A stretch of DNA of 41,089 nt from Caulobacteraceae bacterium (GCA_028290905.1 JAQGIW010000188.1:1-41089), one strand, 5' to 3'; positions 25,905 through 36,789 are shown, numbered from the stretch's first letter. A program made the numbers and translations. Notes: generated by a model not told the origin, from the sequence alone.

Positions 25905-27482
25905 ATGCAAGTTGTTGAAAAGCCTGGCGAAGGTCTGAGCCGCAGCTATGGCGTGACGGTGCCGGCCGCCGAGCTCGGCGCCGCCCTGGACGCGCGGATC
26001 GCCGAAATCACCCCGACGCTCAGGCTCAAGGGCTTCCGGCCGGGCAAGGTGCCCCAGGCCCACGTCCGCCGTCTCTACGGCAAGGCGCTGATGAGCGAGG
26101 TCGTCGAAAAGACCCTCAACGACACCTCCCAGCAGGTCCTGAGCGACAACCAGCTGCGCATTGCCTCGCGCCCGGATCTCAAGCCGGTCTCCGACATGGA
26201 TCAGGTGCTCGCCGGCCGGGAGGACCTCGCCTACGACATTGAGGTCGAGGTGATGCCCGACTTCGAGCCCATCGACGTCTCGACCCTAAAGCTCGAGCGG
26301 CTCGCCTACCATTCCAGCGACGAGGAGCTGGAGGTGGCCCTGGCCGAGGTGGTGGCCCAGAACCGCACCTTCGAAGCGCGCGGGGAAGGGGAGGCCGCCC
26401 AGGACGGCGATCAGCTCCTCATGGATTTCGTCGGCCGCATCGATGGCGAGGCCTTCGAGGGCGGCTCGGCGGCGGACGCCGAGATCGTCCTGGGCTCCGG
26501 CCAGTTCATCCCCGGCTTCGAGGAACAGCTGGTCGGCGCCAAGGCGGGCGACGAGGTTACGGTCAACGTCAGCTTCCCGGATGACTACCAGGTGGACCGC
26601 CTCAAGGGTAAGGCGGCCGCCTTCGAGGTTACCGTCAAAGAGGTCCGGGCCCCCAAGGCCGCGGAGGCCGACGACGCCCTGGCCGAGCGCCTGGGCATGG
26701 CCGACCTCGAAGCGCTCAAGGCCGCCCTGCGCGAGAACCTCGACCGGCAGTACGTCTCCGCCTCGCGCTTCAAGCTCAAGCGGGCCCTGCTCGACGTGCT
26801 CGACACCTCCCATGACATCCCCCTGCCACCGCGCATGGTGGAGGCTGAGTTCGACGGCATCTGGCAGCAGGTCGAGAAGGACCGGACCGAGGGCCAGACC
26901 TCGCCCGAGGACGCCGGCAAGAGCGAGGGGGAGCTTCGGGCCGAATATCGCAAGATCGCCGAGCGCCGGGTCCGCCTGGGCCTCGTCCTCGCCGAGATCG
27001 GTCGGCGCGAGACCATCAATGTCACCGACGCCGAGTTGGGCGACGCCATGCGCGCCGAGGCCATGCGCTACGGCGCGCAGGCCCAGGAGATCTTCGACCT
27101 GTTGCGCCGCAACCCCGATATCCAGGCCCAGATGCGCGCGCCGCTCTACGAGGAGAAGGTGGTCGACTTCATCGTCGGCCGCGCCACCGTGACCGACCGC
27201 GAGGTTCCGAAGGAGGAGCTGCTGCGCGAGGACGACCTCCCCGAGGGCTATGGCGCCCCCGAGACCTCGGCCGAACCCGAGGCCGAGCCGCAAGCCGAGT
27301 CCGAAGCTAAGCCGAAGGCGAAAGCCAAGGCCAAGCCGAAGCCCAGGGCCGCCCCCGAACCCGAACCCGAGGCCGAGGCGCCGGGCGCCGCGGAGGCCGC
27401 CGCCCCGAAGAAGCGCCGGGCCGCCAAGCCCAAGGCGGACGTCGAATCAGAGACTCCGGCGGCGGAGCCGACAGACGAGTAG
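25905..27482 (+). CDS. tig: Trigger factor (ribosome-associated chaperone, peptidyl-prolyl isomerase)
   Basis: Cytoplasmic chaperone that meets nascent chains at the ribosome exit. Order: ribosome-binding domain (about 1-115) with the signature [10 protein letters not shown] close to the tip; FKBP-type isomerase domain (about 160-245; [29 protein letters not shown]); helical C-terminal arms (to about 440). At 525 residues it is longer than the usual 430-450, because of an ~80-residue tail rich in Glu, Pro, Ala and Lys. ATG 25905 gives the family start [16 protein letters not shown] 25902 is in frame but unneeded. It heads the tig-clpP-(HAD)-clpX-lon region common in alphaproteobacteria. Confidence 0.96.
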   Translation: MQVVEKPGEGLSRSYGVTVPAAELGAALDARIAEITPTLRLKGFRPGKVPQAHVRRLYGKALMSEVVEKTLNDTSQQVLSDNQLRIASRPDLKPVSDMDQVLAGREDLAYDIEVEVMPDFEPIDVSTLKLERLAYHSSDEELEVALAEVVAQNRTFEARGEGEAAQDGDQLLMDFVGRIDGEAFEGGSAADAEIVLGSGQFIPGFEEQLVGAKAGDEVTVNVSFPDDYQVDRLKGKAAAFEVTVKEVRAPKAAEADDALAERLGMADLEALKAALRENLDRQYVSASRFKLKRALLDVLDTSHDIPLPPRMVEAEFDGIWQQVEKDRTEGQTSPEDAGKSEGELRAEYRKIAERRVRLGLVLAEIGRRETINVTDAELGDAMRAEAMRYGAQAQEIFDLLRRNPDIQAQMRAPLYEEKVVDFIVGRATVTDREVPKEELLREDDLPEGYGAPETSAEPEAEPQAESEAKPKAKAKAKPKPRAAPEPEPEAEAPGAAEAAAPKKRRAAKPKADVESETPAAEPTDE

Positions 27483-27492
27483 GGCCCCAGCC

Positions 27493-27521
27493 TTGCGCCG
27501 CCCCCGGCGCGGGGCGATATC
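27493..27521 (+). promoter_or_regulatory. Candidate housekeeping promoter of clpP
   Basis: TTGCGCC (27493-27499), 14 nt, GCGATATC (27514-27521): the second box matches 7 of 8 of the Caulobacter -10 consensus GCtANAWC. This would start transcription ~27 nt before ATG 27555. A GCGCCG/CGGCGC hairpin (27495-27510) overlaps the site, and a T8 run lies at 27543-27550. Confidence 0.4.
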
Positions 27522-27554
27522 CAGCGCCAGATTCCAACAAGGTTTTTTTTGATC

Positions 27555-28187
27555 ATGAACGATACCTTCACCACCGCCCTAAACCTCGTGCCCATGGTGG
27601 TTGAGCAATCGAGCCGCGGCGAGCGCGCGTTCGATATCTTTTCGCGCCTGCTGCGCGAGCGGGTGGTCTTCCTCAACGGTCCGGTGGATGACGGCATGTC
27701 GGCGCTGATCTGCGCCCAGCTGCTCTATCTCGAGTCCGAGTTCCCCAAGAAGCAGATCGACATGTACATCAACTCGCCGGGCGGCGTGGTCTCCTCGGGC
27801 CTGGCGATCTACGACACCATGCAGTACATCCGCTGCCCGGTGGCGACCACCTGCATGGGGATGGCCGCCTCGATGGGCTCGTTCCTGCTTATGGCCGGTG
27901 AACCGGGGCTGCGCGTCGCCCTGCCCAACGCCCGGATCATGCTCCACCAGCCCTCCGGCGGCTTCCAGGGCAAGGCTTCCGACATCGAGCGTCACGCCGA
28001 GGACATCCTCAAGACCAAGCGCCGGCTGAATGAGCTCTACGCCAAGCACTGCGGCCGCACCTATGAAGAGGTCGACCGCACCCTCGACCGCGACCACTTC
28101 ATGGACGCCCAGGAAGCCAAGGCCTGGGGCATCATCGACCACGTCTACGAAAACCGCGCCGCCTCCGAAGCCGCGGCGGCGGTCTAA
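27555..28187 (+). CDS. clpP: ATP-dependent Clp protease proteolytic subunit
   Basis: Serine peptidase that forms the double-heptamer barrel fed by ClpX or ClpA. 210 residues, normal size. Catalytic triad Ser106 (GMAASMGS), His131 (MLHQPSGG) and Asp180 (LDRDHFM), with the same 25 and 49 residue spacings as the E. coli enzyme. The handle and head ([31 protein letters not shown]) are intact. ATG 27555 is used; a TTG two codons upstream is in frame. No propeptide beyond the usual short N-terminus is evident. clpX follows, separated by two minus-strand genes. Confidence 0.97.
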   Translation: MNDTFTTALNLVPMVVEQSSRGERAFDIFSRLLRERVVFLNGPVDDGMSALICAQLLYLESEFPKKQIDMYINSPGGVVSSGLAIYDTMQYIRCPVATTCMGMAASMGSFLLMAGEPGLRVALPNARIMLHQPSGGFQGKASDIERHAEDILKTKRRLNELYAKHCGRTYEEVDRTLDRDHFMDAQEAKAWGIIDHVYENRAASEAAAAV

Positions 28188-28199
28188 CCCAGGTCAAGG

Positions 28200-28290
28200 G
28201 CGCGTTCCGAAAAGTAGGAACCGGTTTTCGGTTAGAAACGCGCGTCAAAGCAAAGAACTAGAGCGGCGATCTGATTCCGTCAGATCGCCG
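28200..28290. repeat. Dispersed palindromic intergenic element (two hairpins)
   Basis: Hairpin 1: GCGCGTTCCGAAAA (28200-28213) pairs with TTTTCGG (28225-28231) and AACGCGC (28237-28243), leaving a 5-nt bulge TTAGA. Hairpin 2: CGGCGATCTGA (28264-28274) and TCAGATCGCCG (28280-28290) pair perfectly over 11 bp around TTCCG. The core CCGAAAAGTaGGAACCGGTT is, from memory, a repeat widely scattered in alphaproteobacterial genomes. It follows clpP and covers the end of the minus-strand gene at 28245. Confidence 0.7.
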
Positions 28291-28550
28291 TTCCGGCGTA
28301 AGGCGGCCGAGGCGCGCGCGACGAGCGCCGCCTCGGCCTCGGGGCCCTCCAGTTTCAGCCGGTCGAAGTCGCCGCCGTCTGGCGCGCGGATGTCGGCGTA
28401 GAACCCGCTCGGATCCTCGTGGAAATGCAGGAAGGACCGCGACTTCAGGTAGAAGACGCCGCGGGTCTTCTCGCGCAGGCCGCCCAGATCGCGCAGCCGC
28501 TCCAGCAGGGGTTCGAGGGCGTCAAGGGCCTGGGCGCCGGCGTGCTTCAT
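28245..28550 (-). CDS. Conserved hypothetical protein of about 100 residues
   Basis: A 101-residue soluble protein that I do not assign to a function. It starts MKHAGAQALDALEPLLERL and has a compact core LREKTRGVFYLKSRSFLHFH followed by EDPSGFYADIRAPDG and FDRLKLEG; this reads like a conserved small alpha/beta protein seen next to clpX in relatives. ATG 28550 is preferred to the ATG at 28643 because the extra residues overlap the HAD gene in another frame. Its last ~17 codons come from the palindromic element at 28264-28290 and have no conserved look, so the original C-terminus was probably replaced when the element arrived. It overlaps no other gene and follows the HAD gene by 13 bp, likely one operon. 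Confidence 0.7.
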   Translation of the reverse strand: MKHAGAQALDALEPLLERLRDLGGLREKTRGVFYLKSRSFLHFHEDPSGFYADIRAPDGGDFDRLKLEGPEAEAALVARASAALRRNGDLTESDRRSSSLL

Positions 28551-28563
28551 GGTCCAGAGAGCC

Positions 28564-29202
28564 TCATGGGCGGGCGGTGAAGACCCTGAGCCCTGGCCTG
28601 TCCGCCAGGGCCAGCATCTCGCGATCACCCGCGGTGTCGCCATAGGCGGCGTCGAGTCGCAGATCCTGCCCGAGTGCGGCGCGTAGTCGCGCCACCTTCT
28701 CTTCGCCGCGGCAATTGGCGCCCTCGAGCGCGCCGGTGAACCTGCCGTCGGCGTCGAACCCCAGGCGCGTGCCGATCAGTTGCTGGGCGCCCAGGCGTTC
28801 GGCGAACGGCGCGACAAGGATGTCCGGCGACGCGGTGACGATGAAGAGGCGCGCGCCGCGCTCCCGCCAGTCGCGCCAGCACGCCAGGGCGTCGGGCCTG
28901 ATCAGGGCGTCGAAACGATCAACCGCGAAGCGCCGCGCCTCCGTCTCCAGCTGGTCGCGCTTGGTCCCCCCGAAGAACCGCTTGGCGATGGCGGCCTTCA
29001 GGCGCCCGCGGTCGCGGTGCAGACCCCAGGCCAGCAGGGCCGGCGCCGAGGCCGCGAGCCCCGCCGCGAAACCCAGGGGGCCGGCGCGCCACGCCAGGAA
29101 GTCCATGAAACTGTCCCGGCAGGTCAGGGTGCCGTCGAAGTCGAACGCCACCAGGGGGCCGGCCGCGGGGTGGGGCTGGCGAAGCATGCCGGTCGTTCCC
29201 AT
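28564..29202 (-). CDS. HAD-superfamily subfamily IB phosphatase
   Basis: A phosphatase-like protein of about 212 residues. Motif I is AFDFDGTLTCRDSF (nucleophile Asp and acid Asp present), motif II is FIVTASPD, and motif IV is YGDTAGDREML; all are intact. A hydrophobic segment after motif I (PLGFAAGLAASAPALLAWGL) is like that of PgpC-type phosphatidylglycerophosphatases and related HAD-IB enzymes, so membrane-lipid phosphate cleavage is possible but not shown. The start is uncertain: ATG 29202 has AGGAG touching it, ATG 29187 is 15 nt away; both keep the whole domain. Divergent from clpX. Confidence 0.85.
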   Translation of the reverse strand: MGTTGMLRQPHPAAGPLVAFDFDGTLTCRDSFMDFLAWRAGPLGFAAGLAASAPALLAWGLHRDRGRLKAAIAKRFFGGTKRDQLETEARRFAVDRFDALIRPDALACWRDWRERGARLFIVTASPDILVAPFAERLGAQQLIGTRLGFDADGRFTGALEGANCRGEEKVARLRAALGQDLRLDAAYGDTAGDREMLALADRPGLRVFTARP

Positions 29203-29408
29203 CTCCTGTAACGCCCGCTGACGGGGCGTCCCAGATGCGATACGCGGCACGCTTACGCAAGCCAATTGACGCAGCAGGCTTGTGATCTGGCGCGGGATCG
29301 GGGAAACTCCGCGCGGTGGCGTGTGGCGTGCGGGGCCGTGCGCCGAGGAAGGCACGCGGCGGATGCGATCCCATCCACGCCGCGGACCTCGGAGAGTGAG
29401 AGCAGACG

Positions 29409-30671
29409 ATGACGAAAGCCGCCGGCAGCGACAGTAAGAGCACCCTGTATTGCTCTTTCTGCGGCAAGAGCCAACATGAAGTCCGCAAGCTGATCGCGGG
29501 CCCGACGGTGTTCATCTGCGATGAGTGCGTCGAGCTCTGCATGGACATCATTCGCGAAGAGCACAAGATCGCCTTCGTGAAGAATAAGGACGGGGTCCCA
29601 ACTCCTCGCGAAATCCGCGATGTGCTGGACGATTACGTAATCGGGCAGGAGCACGCCAAGAAGGTGCTGTCGGTCGCGGTGCACAACCACTACAAGCGGC
29701 TAAACCACGCCCAAAAGAACAACGACGTCGAGCTCGCCAAGTCGAACATCCTGCTGGTCGGTCCCACCGGCGTCGGCAAGACGCTGCTGGCCCAGACGCT
29801 GGCGAGAATCATCGACGTCCCCTTCACCATGGCCGACGCCACCACCCTCACCGAGGCGGGTTACGTCGGCGAGGACGTGGAGAACATCATTCTCAAGCTG
29901 CTCCAGGCGGCCGACTACAACGTCGAGCGGGCGCAGCGCGGCATCGTCTACATCGACGAGGTCGACAAGATCAGCCGCAAGTCCGACAACCCCTCGATCA
30001 CCCGCGATGTCTCCGGCGAGGGCGTGCAGCAGGCCCTGCTGAAGATCATGGAGGGCACTGTCGCCTCCGTGCCGCCGCAGGGCGGCCGCAAACATCCCCA
30101 GCAGGAGTTCCTGCAGGTGGACACCACCAACATGCTGTTCATCTGCGGCGGCGCCTTCGCCGGCCTGGAAAAAATCATTTCCAGCCGGGGCAAGGGCACA
30201 TCGATCGGCTTTTCGGCGAAGGTCTCGGATCCCGACGACCGCCGCACGGGCGAAGTGTTGCGCCAGGTCGAACCCGACGATCTCCAGCGCTTCGGCCTGA
30301 TCCCCGAGTTCATCGGCCGACTGCCGGTGATCGCCACCCTCGACGACCTGGACGAGGCGGCCCTGGTGAGAATCCTCACCGAGCCGAAGAACGCCCTGGT
30401 CAAGCAGTACCAGCGCCTGTTCGAGATGGAGAACGTCGGCCTCGCCTTCACCGACGACGCCCTCAAGGCCGTCGCCCGCAAGGCCATCCTCCGCAAGACC
30501 GGCGCGCGCGGCCTGCGCTCGATCCTGGAGGGCATCCTGCTCGAGACCATGTTCGAGCTGCCGACCCTTCAGGGAGTCGAGGAGGTAGTGGTCAATACCG
30601 AGGTGGTCGAGGGACGCGGCCAGCCCCTGATGATCTACGCCGAGAAGATGAGCGGCGCTGCGTCGGCCTGA
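29409..30671 (+). CDS. clpX: ATP-dependent Clp protease ATP-binding subunit ClpX
   Basis: AAA+ unfoldase that selects substrates and delivers them to ClpP. 420 residues. The N-terminal zinc-binding domain has four cysteines, Cys15/18/37/40 ([17 protein letters not shown]), and binds adaptors. The AAA+ module has Walker [13 protein letters not shown], Walker [11 protein letters not shown], the pore loop GYVGEDVE, the ClpP-binding tripeptide region (IGFSAKV) and sensor-2 [10 protein letters not shown]. In Caulobacter ClpXP degrades CtrA and is essential (family knowledge). No strong promoter box is evident in the 206-bp upstream gap, though TTGACGC occurs near 29260. Confidence 0.97.
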   Translation: MTKAAGSDSKSTLYCSFCGKSQHEVRKLIAGPTVFICDECVELCMDIIREEHKIAFVKNKDGVPTPREIRDVLDDYVIGQEHAKKVLSVAVHNHYKRLNHAQKNNDVELAKSNILLVGPTGVGKTLLAQTLARIIDVPFTMADATTLTEAGYVGEDVENIILKLLQAADYNVERAQRGIVYIDEVDKISRKSDNPSITRDVSGEGVQQALLKIMEGTVASVPPQGGRKHPQQEFLQVDTTNMLFICGGAFAGLEKIISSRGKGTSIGFSAKVSDPDDRRTGEVLRQVEPDDLQRFGLIPEFIGRLPVIATLDDLDEAALVRILTEPKNALVKQYQRLFEMENVGLAFTDDALKAVARKAILRKTGARGLRSILEGILLETMFELPTLQGVEEVVVNTEVVEGRGQPLMIYAEKMSGAASA

Positions 30672-30696
30672 GCCGGCGGCCCCGACCCTGGCCGCA

Positions 30697-32208
30697 ATGA
30701 CCGGCAATCTCCTGTTCGACCGCCTGCTGGCGGCCGGGCGCCCATCCGGCTTGGCGATCGAGACAGACACCCGCCGCTACGCTTACGCTGACCTCGACCG
30801 CGAAAGCGCGCGGCTGGCGAACGCCCTGGTCGGCCTAGGGGTGCGCCCGGGCGACCGCGTCGCCGTCCAGGTCGAGAAGTCGGCCGTCAACCTGCTGCTC
30901 TACCTCGCCGCCGTCCGCGCCGGCGCGGTCTATCTGCCGCTCAACACCGCCTACACCCTGGCGGAGCTCGCCTACTTCATCGGCGACGCGGAACCGGCCC
31001 TGATCGTCGGCGACCCGGTCGCACGGGCAGGCGTGGCGGGCGTCGCGGGCATCGCCCGGGTCGAGACCCTCGATGCGGCAGGGGAGGGGAGTCTTGCCGA
31101 CCTGTCCTCGTCCCAGCCGGACGTCTTCGAGACCCGACCGCGCACCGAGGACGACCTGGCGGCGATCTGCTACACCTCCGGTACGACCGGACGGTCCAAA
31201 GGCGCGATGCTCACCCACCGCGCCCTGGCATCCAACGCCGCGACCCTTGTCGACCTCTGGCGCTTCACGCCTGCCGACGTCCTCGTCCACGCCCTGCCGG
31301 TCTACCATGTGCACGGCCTCTTCGTGGCCACCAACGTCGCCCTGATGGCCGGCGCCTCCATGATCCTGCAGCCGAAGTTCGAGCCGGGGGCGGTAGTCGC
31401 GGCCATGGCCCGGGCCACCTCGCTGATGGGCATCCCCACCTTCTACACCCGCCTGCTCGCTCACCCGGGGCTGACGCGCGAAGCGGTCGCCGGCATGCGC
31501 CTGTTCATCAGCGGCTCCGCGCCCCTGCTGGCCCAGACCCACCACGACTGGACGGAGCGCACCGGCAAGCCGATCCTCGAGCGTTACGGCACGACCGAAA
31601 CCGGCATGAACACGTCCAACCCCTACGACCGCGAGCGCGTGGCGGGCACGGTGGGTTTTCCCTTGCCGGACGTCGCCCTGCGAATCGTCGACGAGGCGAC
31701 CGGGGGCGATGTCCCCGACGGCGAGATCGGCGTCATCGAGGTCAAAGGCCCCAACGTCTGCGCCGGCTACTGGCGCAATCCCGAGAAGACCGCCGAGGCG
31801 TTCCGGCCCGACGGCTACTTCATCACCGGCGACCTGGGACAAAGGGACGCGCGCGGCTATGTGTCCATCGTTGGCCGAGGCAAGGATCTGATCATCACCG
31901 GCGGCCTCAACGTCTATCCCAAGGAGGTCGAGGCTGAGATCGACGCCCTGCCGGGCGTGGTCGAATCGGCCGTGATCGGCCTGCCGCACGCGGATTTCGG
32001 AGAGGGCGTGACTGCGGTCGTCGCCGTGGGCGCGGGCTCCTCTGCGAATCAGCTCACCGAATCGGCCGTTCTGGAGGCCATCGCCCCCCGCCTGGCCCGC
32101 TTCAAGCAACCCAAGCGGGTGCTGTTCGTTACCGACCTGCCGCGCAACGCCATGGGCAAGGTGCAGAAGGCGCGGCTGCGCGAGGACCACCGCGATCTCT
32201 ATCGCTGA
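30697..32208 (+). CDS. Malonate-CoA ligase (malonyl-CoA synthetase, MatB-like)
   Basis: Adenylate-forming acyl-CoA synthetase of 503 residues. Core motifs: P-loop TSGTTGRSKG (160-169), A5 ERYGTTETGMNTSNPYDRER, which is the distinctive MatB motif whose Met-Asn-Thr-Ser-Asn line the malonate pocket, GYFITGDLGQ (A7), KDLIITGGLNVYPKEVE (A8) and the C-terminal catalytic Lys in RNAMGKVQK (A10). It turns malonate plus CoA into malonyl-CoA with ATP. The gene sits between clpX and lon, 25 bp after clpX and 147 bp before lon, on the same strand, and may be co-transcribed with clpX. No malonate transporter or decarboxylase is next to it. Confidence 0.88.
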   Translation: MTGNLLFDRLLAAGRPSGLAIETDTRRYAYADLDRESARLANALVGLGVRPGDRVAVQVEKSAVNLLLYLAAVRAGAVYLPLNTAYTLAELAYFIGDAEPALIVGDPVARAGVAGVAGIARVETLDAAGEGSLADLSSSQPDVFETRPRTEDDLAAICYTSGTTGRSKGAMLTHRALASNAATLVDLWRFTPADVLVHALPVYHVHGLFVATNVALMAGASMILQPKFEPGAVVAAMARATSLMGIPTFYTRLLAHPGLTREAVAGMRLFISGSAPLLAQTHHDWTERTGKPILERYGTTETGMNTSNPYDRERVAGTVGFPLPDVALRIVDEATGGDVPDGEIGVIEVKGPNVCAGYWRNPEKTAEAFRPDGYFITGDLGQRDARGYVSIVGRGKDLIITGGLNVYPKEVEAEIDALPGVVESAVIGLPHADFGEGVTAVVAVGAGSSANQLTESAVLEAIAPRLARFKQPKRVLFVTDLPRNAMGKVQKARLREDHRDLYR

Positions 32209-32242
32209 ACGTGGCCCGGTCGCGGGTGTGCGGATGGCTTCG

Positions 32243-32272
32243 CTTGAACTGCGACTGCAAACCTCCACATAC
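32243..32272 (+). promoter_or_regulatory. Heat-shock-type (sigma-32-like) promoter upstream of lon
   Basis: CTTGAA (32243-32248), 16 nt, then CCACATAC (32265-32272) resembles the RpoH pattern CTTGAAA, 13-17 nt, CCCCATnT. It lies 84 nt before the lon ATG, in the 147-bp gap after the malonyl-CoA synthetase gene. This fits known heat induction of lon, but only one mismatch-tolerant copy is seen. Confidence 0.5.
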
Positions 32273-32355
32273 TCCCCTGAATGAGGCCGCCCCGATGGCT
32301 GGCCAGACGCCAGGCGCGCACCGATTTTTGAGCGCCGGCCAGGAGTGAAAGTAAC

Positions 32356-34761
<2,406 letters not shown>

Positions 34762-34779
34762 ACATGGGCGCGAGGATAC

Positions 34780-34806
34780 GGAGCGCGGGCTTTCAGCCCG
34801 CGCTCC
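34780..34806. repeat. Stem-loop repeat downstream of lon (copy 1)
   Basis: A 12-bp perfect stem, GGAGCGCGGGCT (34780-34791) with AGCCCGCGCTCC (34795-34806), loop TTC. It shares the 13-mer GGAGCGCGGGCTT with a second stem-loop at 37441-37464. No U-tract follows, so it may be a dispersed repeat or an RNA 3'-end protector rather than an intrinsic terminator. Confidence 0.6.
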
Positions 34807-34877
34807 TGTCTCGTTTGACGGCGTCGCCGGGACCGCGATAATCGCGCCTCCTGGCGGCGCCATCAGAGACGCCAGGC

Positions 34878-34954
34878 GGGCGGCTAGCTCAGCTGGTTAG
34901 AGCGTCTCGTTTACACCGAGAAGGTCGGGGGTTCGAACCCCTCGCCGCCCACCA
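34878..34954 (+). tRNA. tRNA-Val(UAC)
   Basis: A 77-nt tRNA. Acceptor GGGCGGC (34878-34884) pairs with GCCGCCC (34944-34950), and ACCA is encoded. D arm is standard (GCTCAGCTGGTTAGAGC); anticodon loop TTTACAC gives UAC (34912-34914) with stem TCTCG/CGAGA; T loop TTCGAAC. Confidence 0.96.
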
Positions 34955-35020
34955 CCCTTTTCCCAAGTTCCAATTGGAGGGCGGGCGCCGCCTGCCCGCA
35001 AGGGTTTGCAGGACCTGTTT

Positions 35021-35392
35021 TTAGGCGGCGGCCAACCTGCGTCGGTTGCGCAGGGCCCCGCCCGTCAATCCCGCGCCGAGCAGCATCAGGCCCCAGCCGG
35101 CCGGTTCAGGGACGAGGGCGGTGAGCACCCCCTGATCGCCGGTATTAAAACCTGGGATCCCTGCCGTCATTCCTGTGTTCTTGTCGGCCACGGCGCTGAA
35201 TGCCTCGAAGTTGGAGAGCGTGGCGTAAATCGGTTCCGCGCTCACGCCGTTGAGCGGGGTGACGGAGAACGGCCGGCCGGACGTCTCGTAGTTGGGGTCA
35301 ATGGCCGCAGGCTTGGTCAGCGCGGGGATGATTGACGCCTGCGCCGCGGTCGAGGCCACCAGCACCGCCGCCGTCACGAGAAGCTTTTTCAT
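35021..35392 (-). CDS. PEP-CTERM sorting-domain protein
   Basis: A small exported protein of 123 residues. Signal peptide: MKKLLVTAAVLVASTAAQAS with AxA-type cleavage. C-terminus: VPEPAGWGLMLLGAGLTGG followed by ALRNRRR, that is a Pro-Glu-Pro motif, a hydrophobic helix and a basic tail, the PEP-CTERM signal processed by exosortase and linked to extracellular polysaccharide in other bacteria. The middle has no known domain. ATG 35392 is chosen for the signal peptide; the frame is open to 35530 but that part belongs to an EthD relic. No exosortase (xrtA/epsH) gene is in the window. Confidence 0.8.
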   Translation of the reverse strand: MKKLLVTAAVLVASTAAQASIIPALTKPAAIDPNYETSGRPFSVTPLNGVSAEPIYATLSNFEAFSAVADKNTGMTAGIPGFNTGDQGVLTALVPEPAGWGLMLLGAGLTGGALRNRRRLAAA

Positions 35393-35483
35393 GCGCGCGA
35401 CCCAGAGCTCCCCCGCCCTTCCTGTCCTAAAATGGCCACGGATGACCACGGTTCCGCCAAAACCAAGATAAACCGTCCAGATT

Positions 35484-35619
35484 GTGGTTACGTAGCGCCT
35501 GATGCGCAGCACCTCCCGCACGCTGGCCACCAGCGGCGCATGGCGCTCGACTCAATAGGCCTGGAATGCCTCGCGGGTCAGCTCCGCGCGGCGGACGGAG
35601 GGAACGTGAGCTTGATCAT
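35484..35619 (-). pseudogene. EthD-domain protein remnant (frameshift, nonsense codon, truncated)
   Basis: From ATG 35619, with a perfect AGGAGG at 35628-35633 eight nt upstream, the frame reads MIKLTF, the usual EthD-family start, then loses homology. In another frame the relation resumes: RAELTREAFQAY, a TGA at 35552-35554 where family members have Trp (YW..RHAPL), then VERHAPLVASVREVLRIRRY and VTT. Homology stops near residue 50, where the PEP-CTERM upstream region begins. So at least one frameshift, one nonsense change and loss of the C-terminal half. EthD proteins are small dimeric ferredoxin-like barrel proteins. Confidence 0.65.
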
Positions 35620-35673
35620 CGGCGGTTCCTCCTGGCTTGCGGCCACTCGACGTCGCTGCGTCCTTGACCCAAT

Positions 35674-35749
35674 CTAGTGTGGCGATTCAGAAATTCGCCG
35701 CTGTTTGTGGAAGCCCCGGAGCGAATTTCTGAATCTCAAGCCACACTAG
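35674..35749 (+). repeat. CTAGTGTG palindromic element, copy 1 (76 bp)
   Basis: Outer arms CTAGTGTGG (35674-35682) and CCACACTAG (35741-35749). Inner arms GATTCAGAAATTCGC (35684-35698) and GCGAATTTCTGAATC (35721-35735), 15 bp perfect. Asymmetric bulges: 1 nt on the left, 5 nt (TCAAG) on the right; 22-nt loop. A related element in opposite orientation follows at 35763. Confidence 0.8.
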
Positions 35750-35762
35750 AAGCCCTTGAATT

Positions 35763-35839
35763 CTAGTGTGCTTTTCGGATTTGAAGTTCGCACCCAGCCC
35801 GACCCCACACACCGGCGAACTTCAAATCCAGCACACTAG
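35763..35839 (-). repeat. CTAGTGTG palindromic element, copy 2 (77 bp, inverted relative to copy 1)
   Basis: Outer arms CTAGTGTGC (35763-35771) and GCACACTAG (35831-35839). Inner 15-bp arms GGATTTGAAGTTCGC (35777-35791) and GCGAACTTCAAATCC (35815-35829). Bulges are 5 nt left (TTTTC) and 1 nt right, the mirror of copy 1, and the loop read in reverse resembles that of copy 1. It ends 23 bp before the start of the isomerase gene. Confidence 0.8.
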
Positions 35840-35862
35840 CCGAAATAGCGGGGAGGGAAGGC

Positions 35863-36789
35863 ATGCCGGCTCATGCGGCGCGGGGGATGCGAAGGGGGCT
35901 CGATCTTGCGTCGGCCCTCCTCGTGAGCGTCGCGCTCGTCGCGCCGCCAATCGCCGCCCCGGCGGCGCCCGCCGGGCTTGTTGAAATCCTGGCCGCCTCT
36001 CCGGAGGCGGACTGGCGGACCGTCGATCCCGAGGACACCCTCTACCTGACCCTGCCCCAGGGCCGCGTGGTCATCGAACTGGCCCCCGCCTTCGCGCCGG
36101 GCCACGTCGCCAACATCAAGCGCCTTGCCCGCGCCGGCTTCTACGACGGGCTGTTCGTGGTGCGGGTCCAGGACAACTACGTCGTCCAGTGGGGCGACGC
36201 CAATGCCGCCCGCCCCACCGGCGGGGGCCGCCTGAGGCTGGAGGCGGAGTTCGATCGCCCCTACGGCGCCGCCGAATCGTTCGTTCCGCTGCCGGATCCG
36301 GACATCTACGCACCGGTCACCGGCTTCGCCGGCGACTTCCCGGCGGCGCGGGACCCGGTCTCGCACCTCACCTGGCTCACCCACTGCTACGGAATGGTCG
36401 GCGCCGGTCGCGACAACAACGCCGATTCGGGGGGCGGGCCGGAACTCTATGCGGTGATCGGCCAGGCTCCGCGTCAGCTCGACCGCAACGTCACCCTGGT
36501 GGGCCGGGTGATCGACGGGATGGAGGCGTTGTCCGCCCTGCCTCGCGGCCACGGCGAGATCGGCTTCTACCAGAAGCCGGAAGAGCGAATCCCCATTCTC
36601 AGTCTCGAGGTCGCGGCCGACCGTCCGGCGGCGCGGCGTACGCCCTTCCAGGTCCTGAAGACCGACAGCCCCACCTTCGCCGCCGTCGTGCAGAATCGCC
36701 GCTTCCGGCGGGACTCCTGGTTCAAGGTCGCGGCCGGACACATCGACGTCTGCAACCTGCCGCTGCCGGTCAGGGTGGGACCAAGGTAA
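35863..36789 (+). CDS. Periplasmic cyclophilin-type peptidyl-prolyl cis-trans isomerase
   Basis: A 308-residue exported protein. The signal peptide runs about residues 1-34 ([20 protein letters not shown]). The cyclophilin core follows: [20 protein letters not shown] (first strand), [20 protein letters not shown], where the Arg of the catalytic FHR motif is kept but Phe-His is VV, then NYVVQWGD (Gln kept), and a late [13 protein letters not shown] long insertion sits in the middle (about 115-170), and the C-terminal 50 residues have a non-standard extension. Catalysis is probable but the altered motif leaves doubt. AGGGA is 5-6 nt upstream. The palindrome pair lies in its 5' region. Confidence 0.85.
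   Translation: MPAHAARGMRRGLDLASALLVSVALVAPPIAAPAAPAGLVEILAASPEADWRTVDPEDTLYLTLPQGRVVIELAPAFAPGHVANIKRLARAGFYDGLFVVRVQDNYVVQWGDANAARPTGGGRLRLEAEFDRPYGAAESFVPLPDPDIYAPVTGFAGDFPAARDPVSHLTWLTHCYGMVGAGRDNNADSGGGPELYAVIGQAPRQLDRNVTLVGRVIDGMEALSALPRGHGEIGFYQKPEERIPILSLEVAADRPAARRTPFQVLKTDSPTFAAVVQNRRFRRDSWFKVAAGHIDVCNLPLPVRVGPR

Noticed and set aside
27543-27550. T8 run before clpP as an intrinsic terminator of tig
   Set aside because: The only nearby stem (27495-27510) is over 30 nt upstream, so the geometry is wrong.
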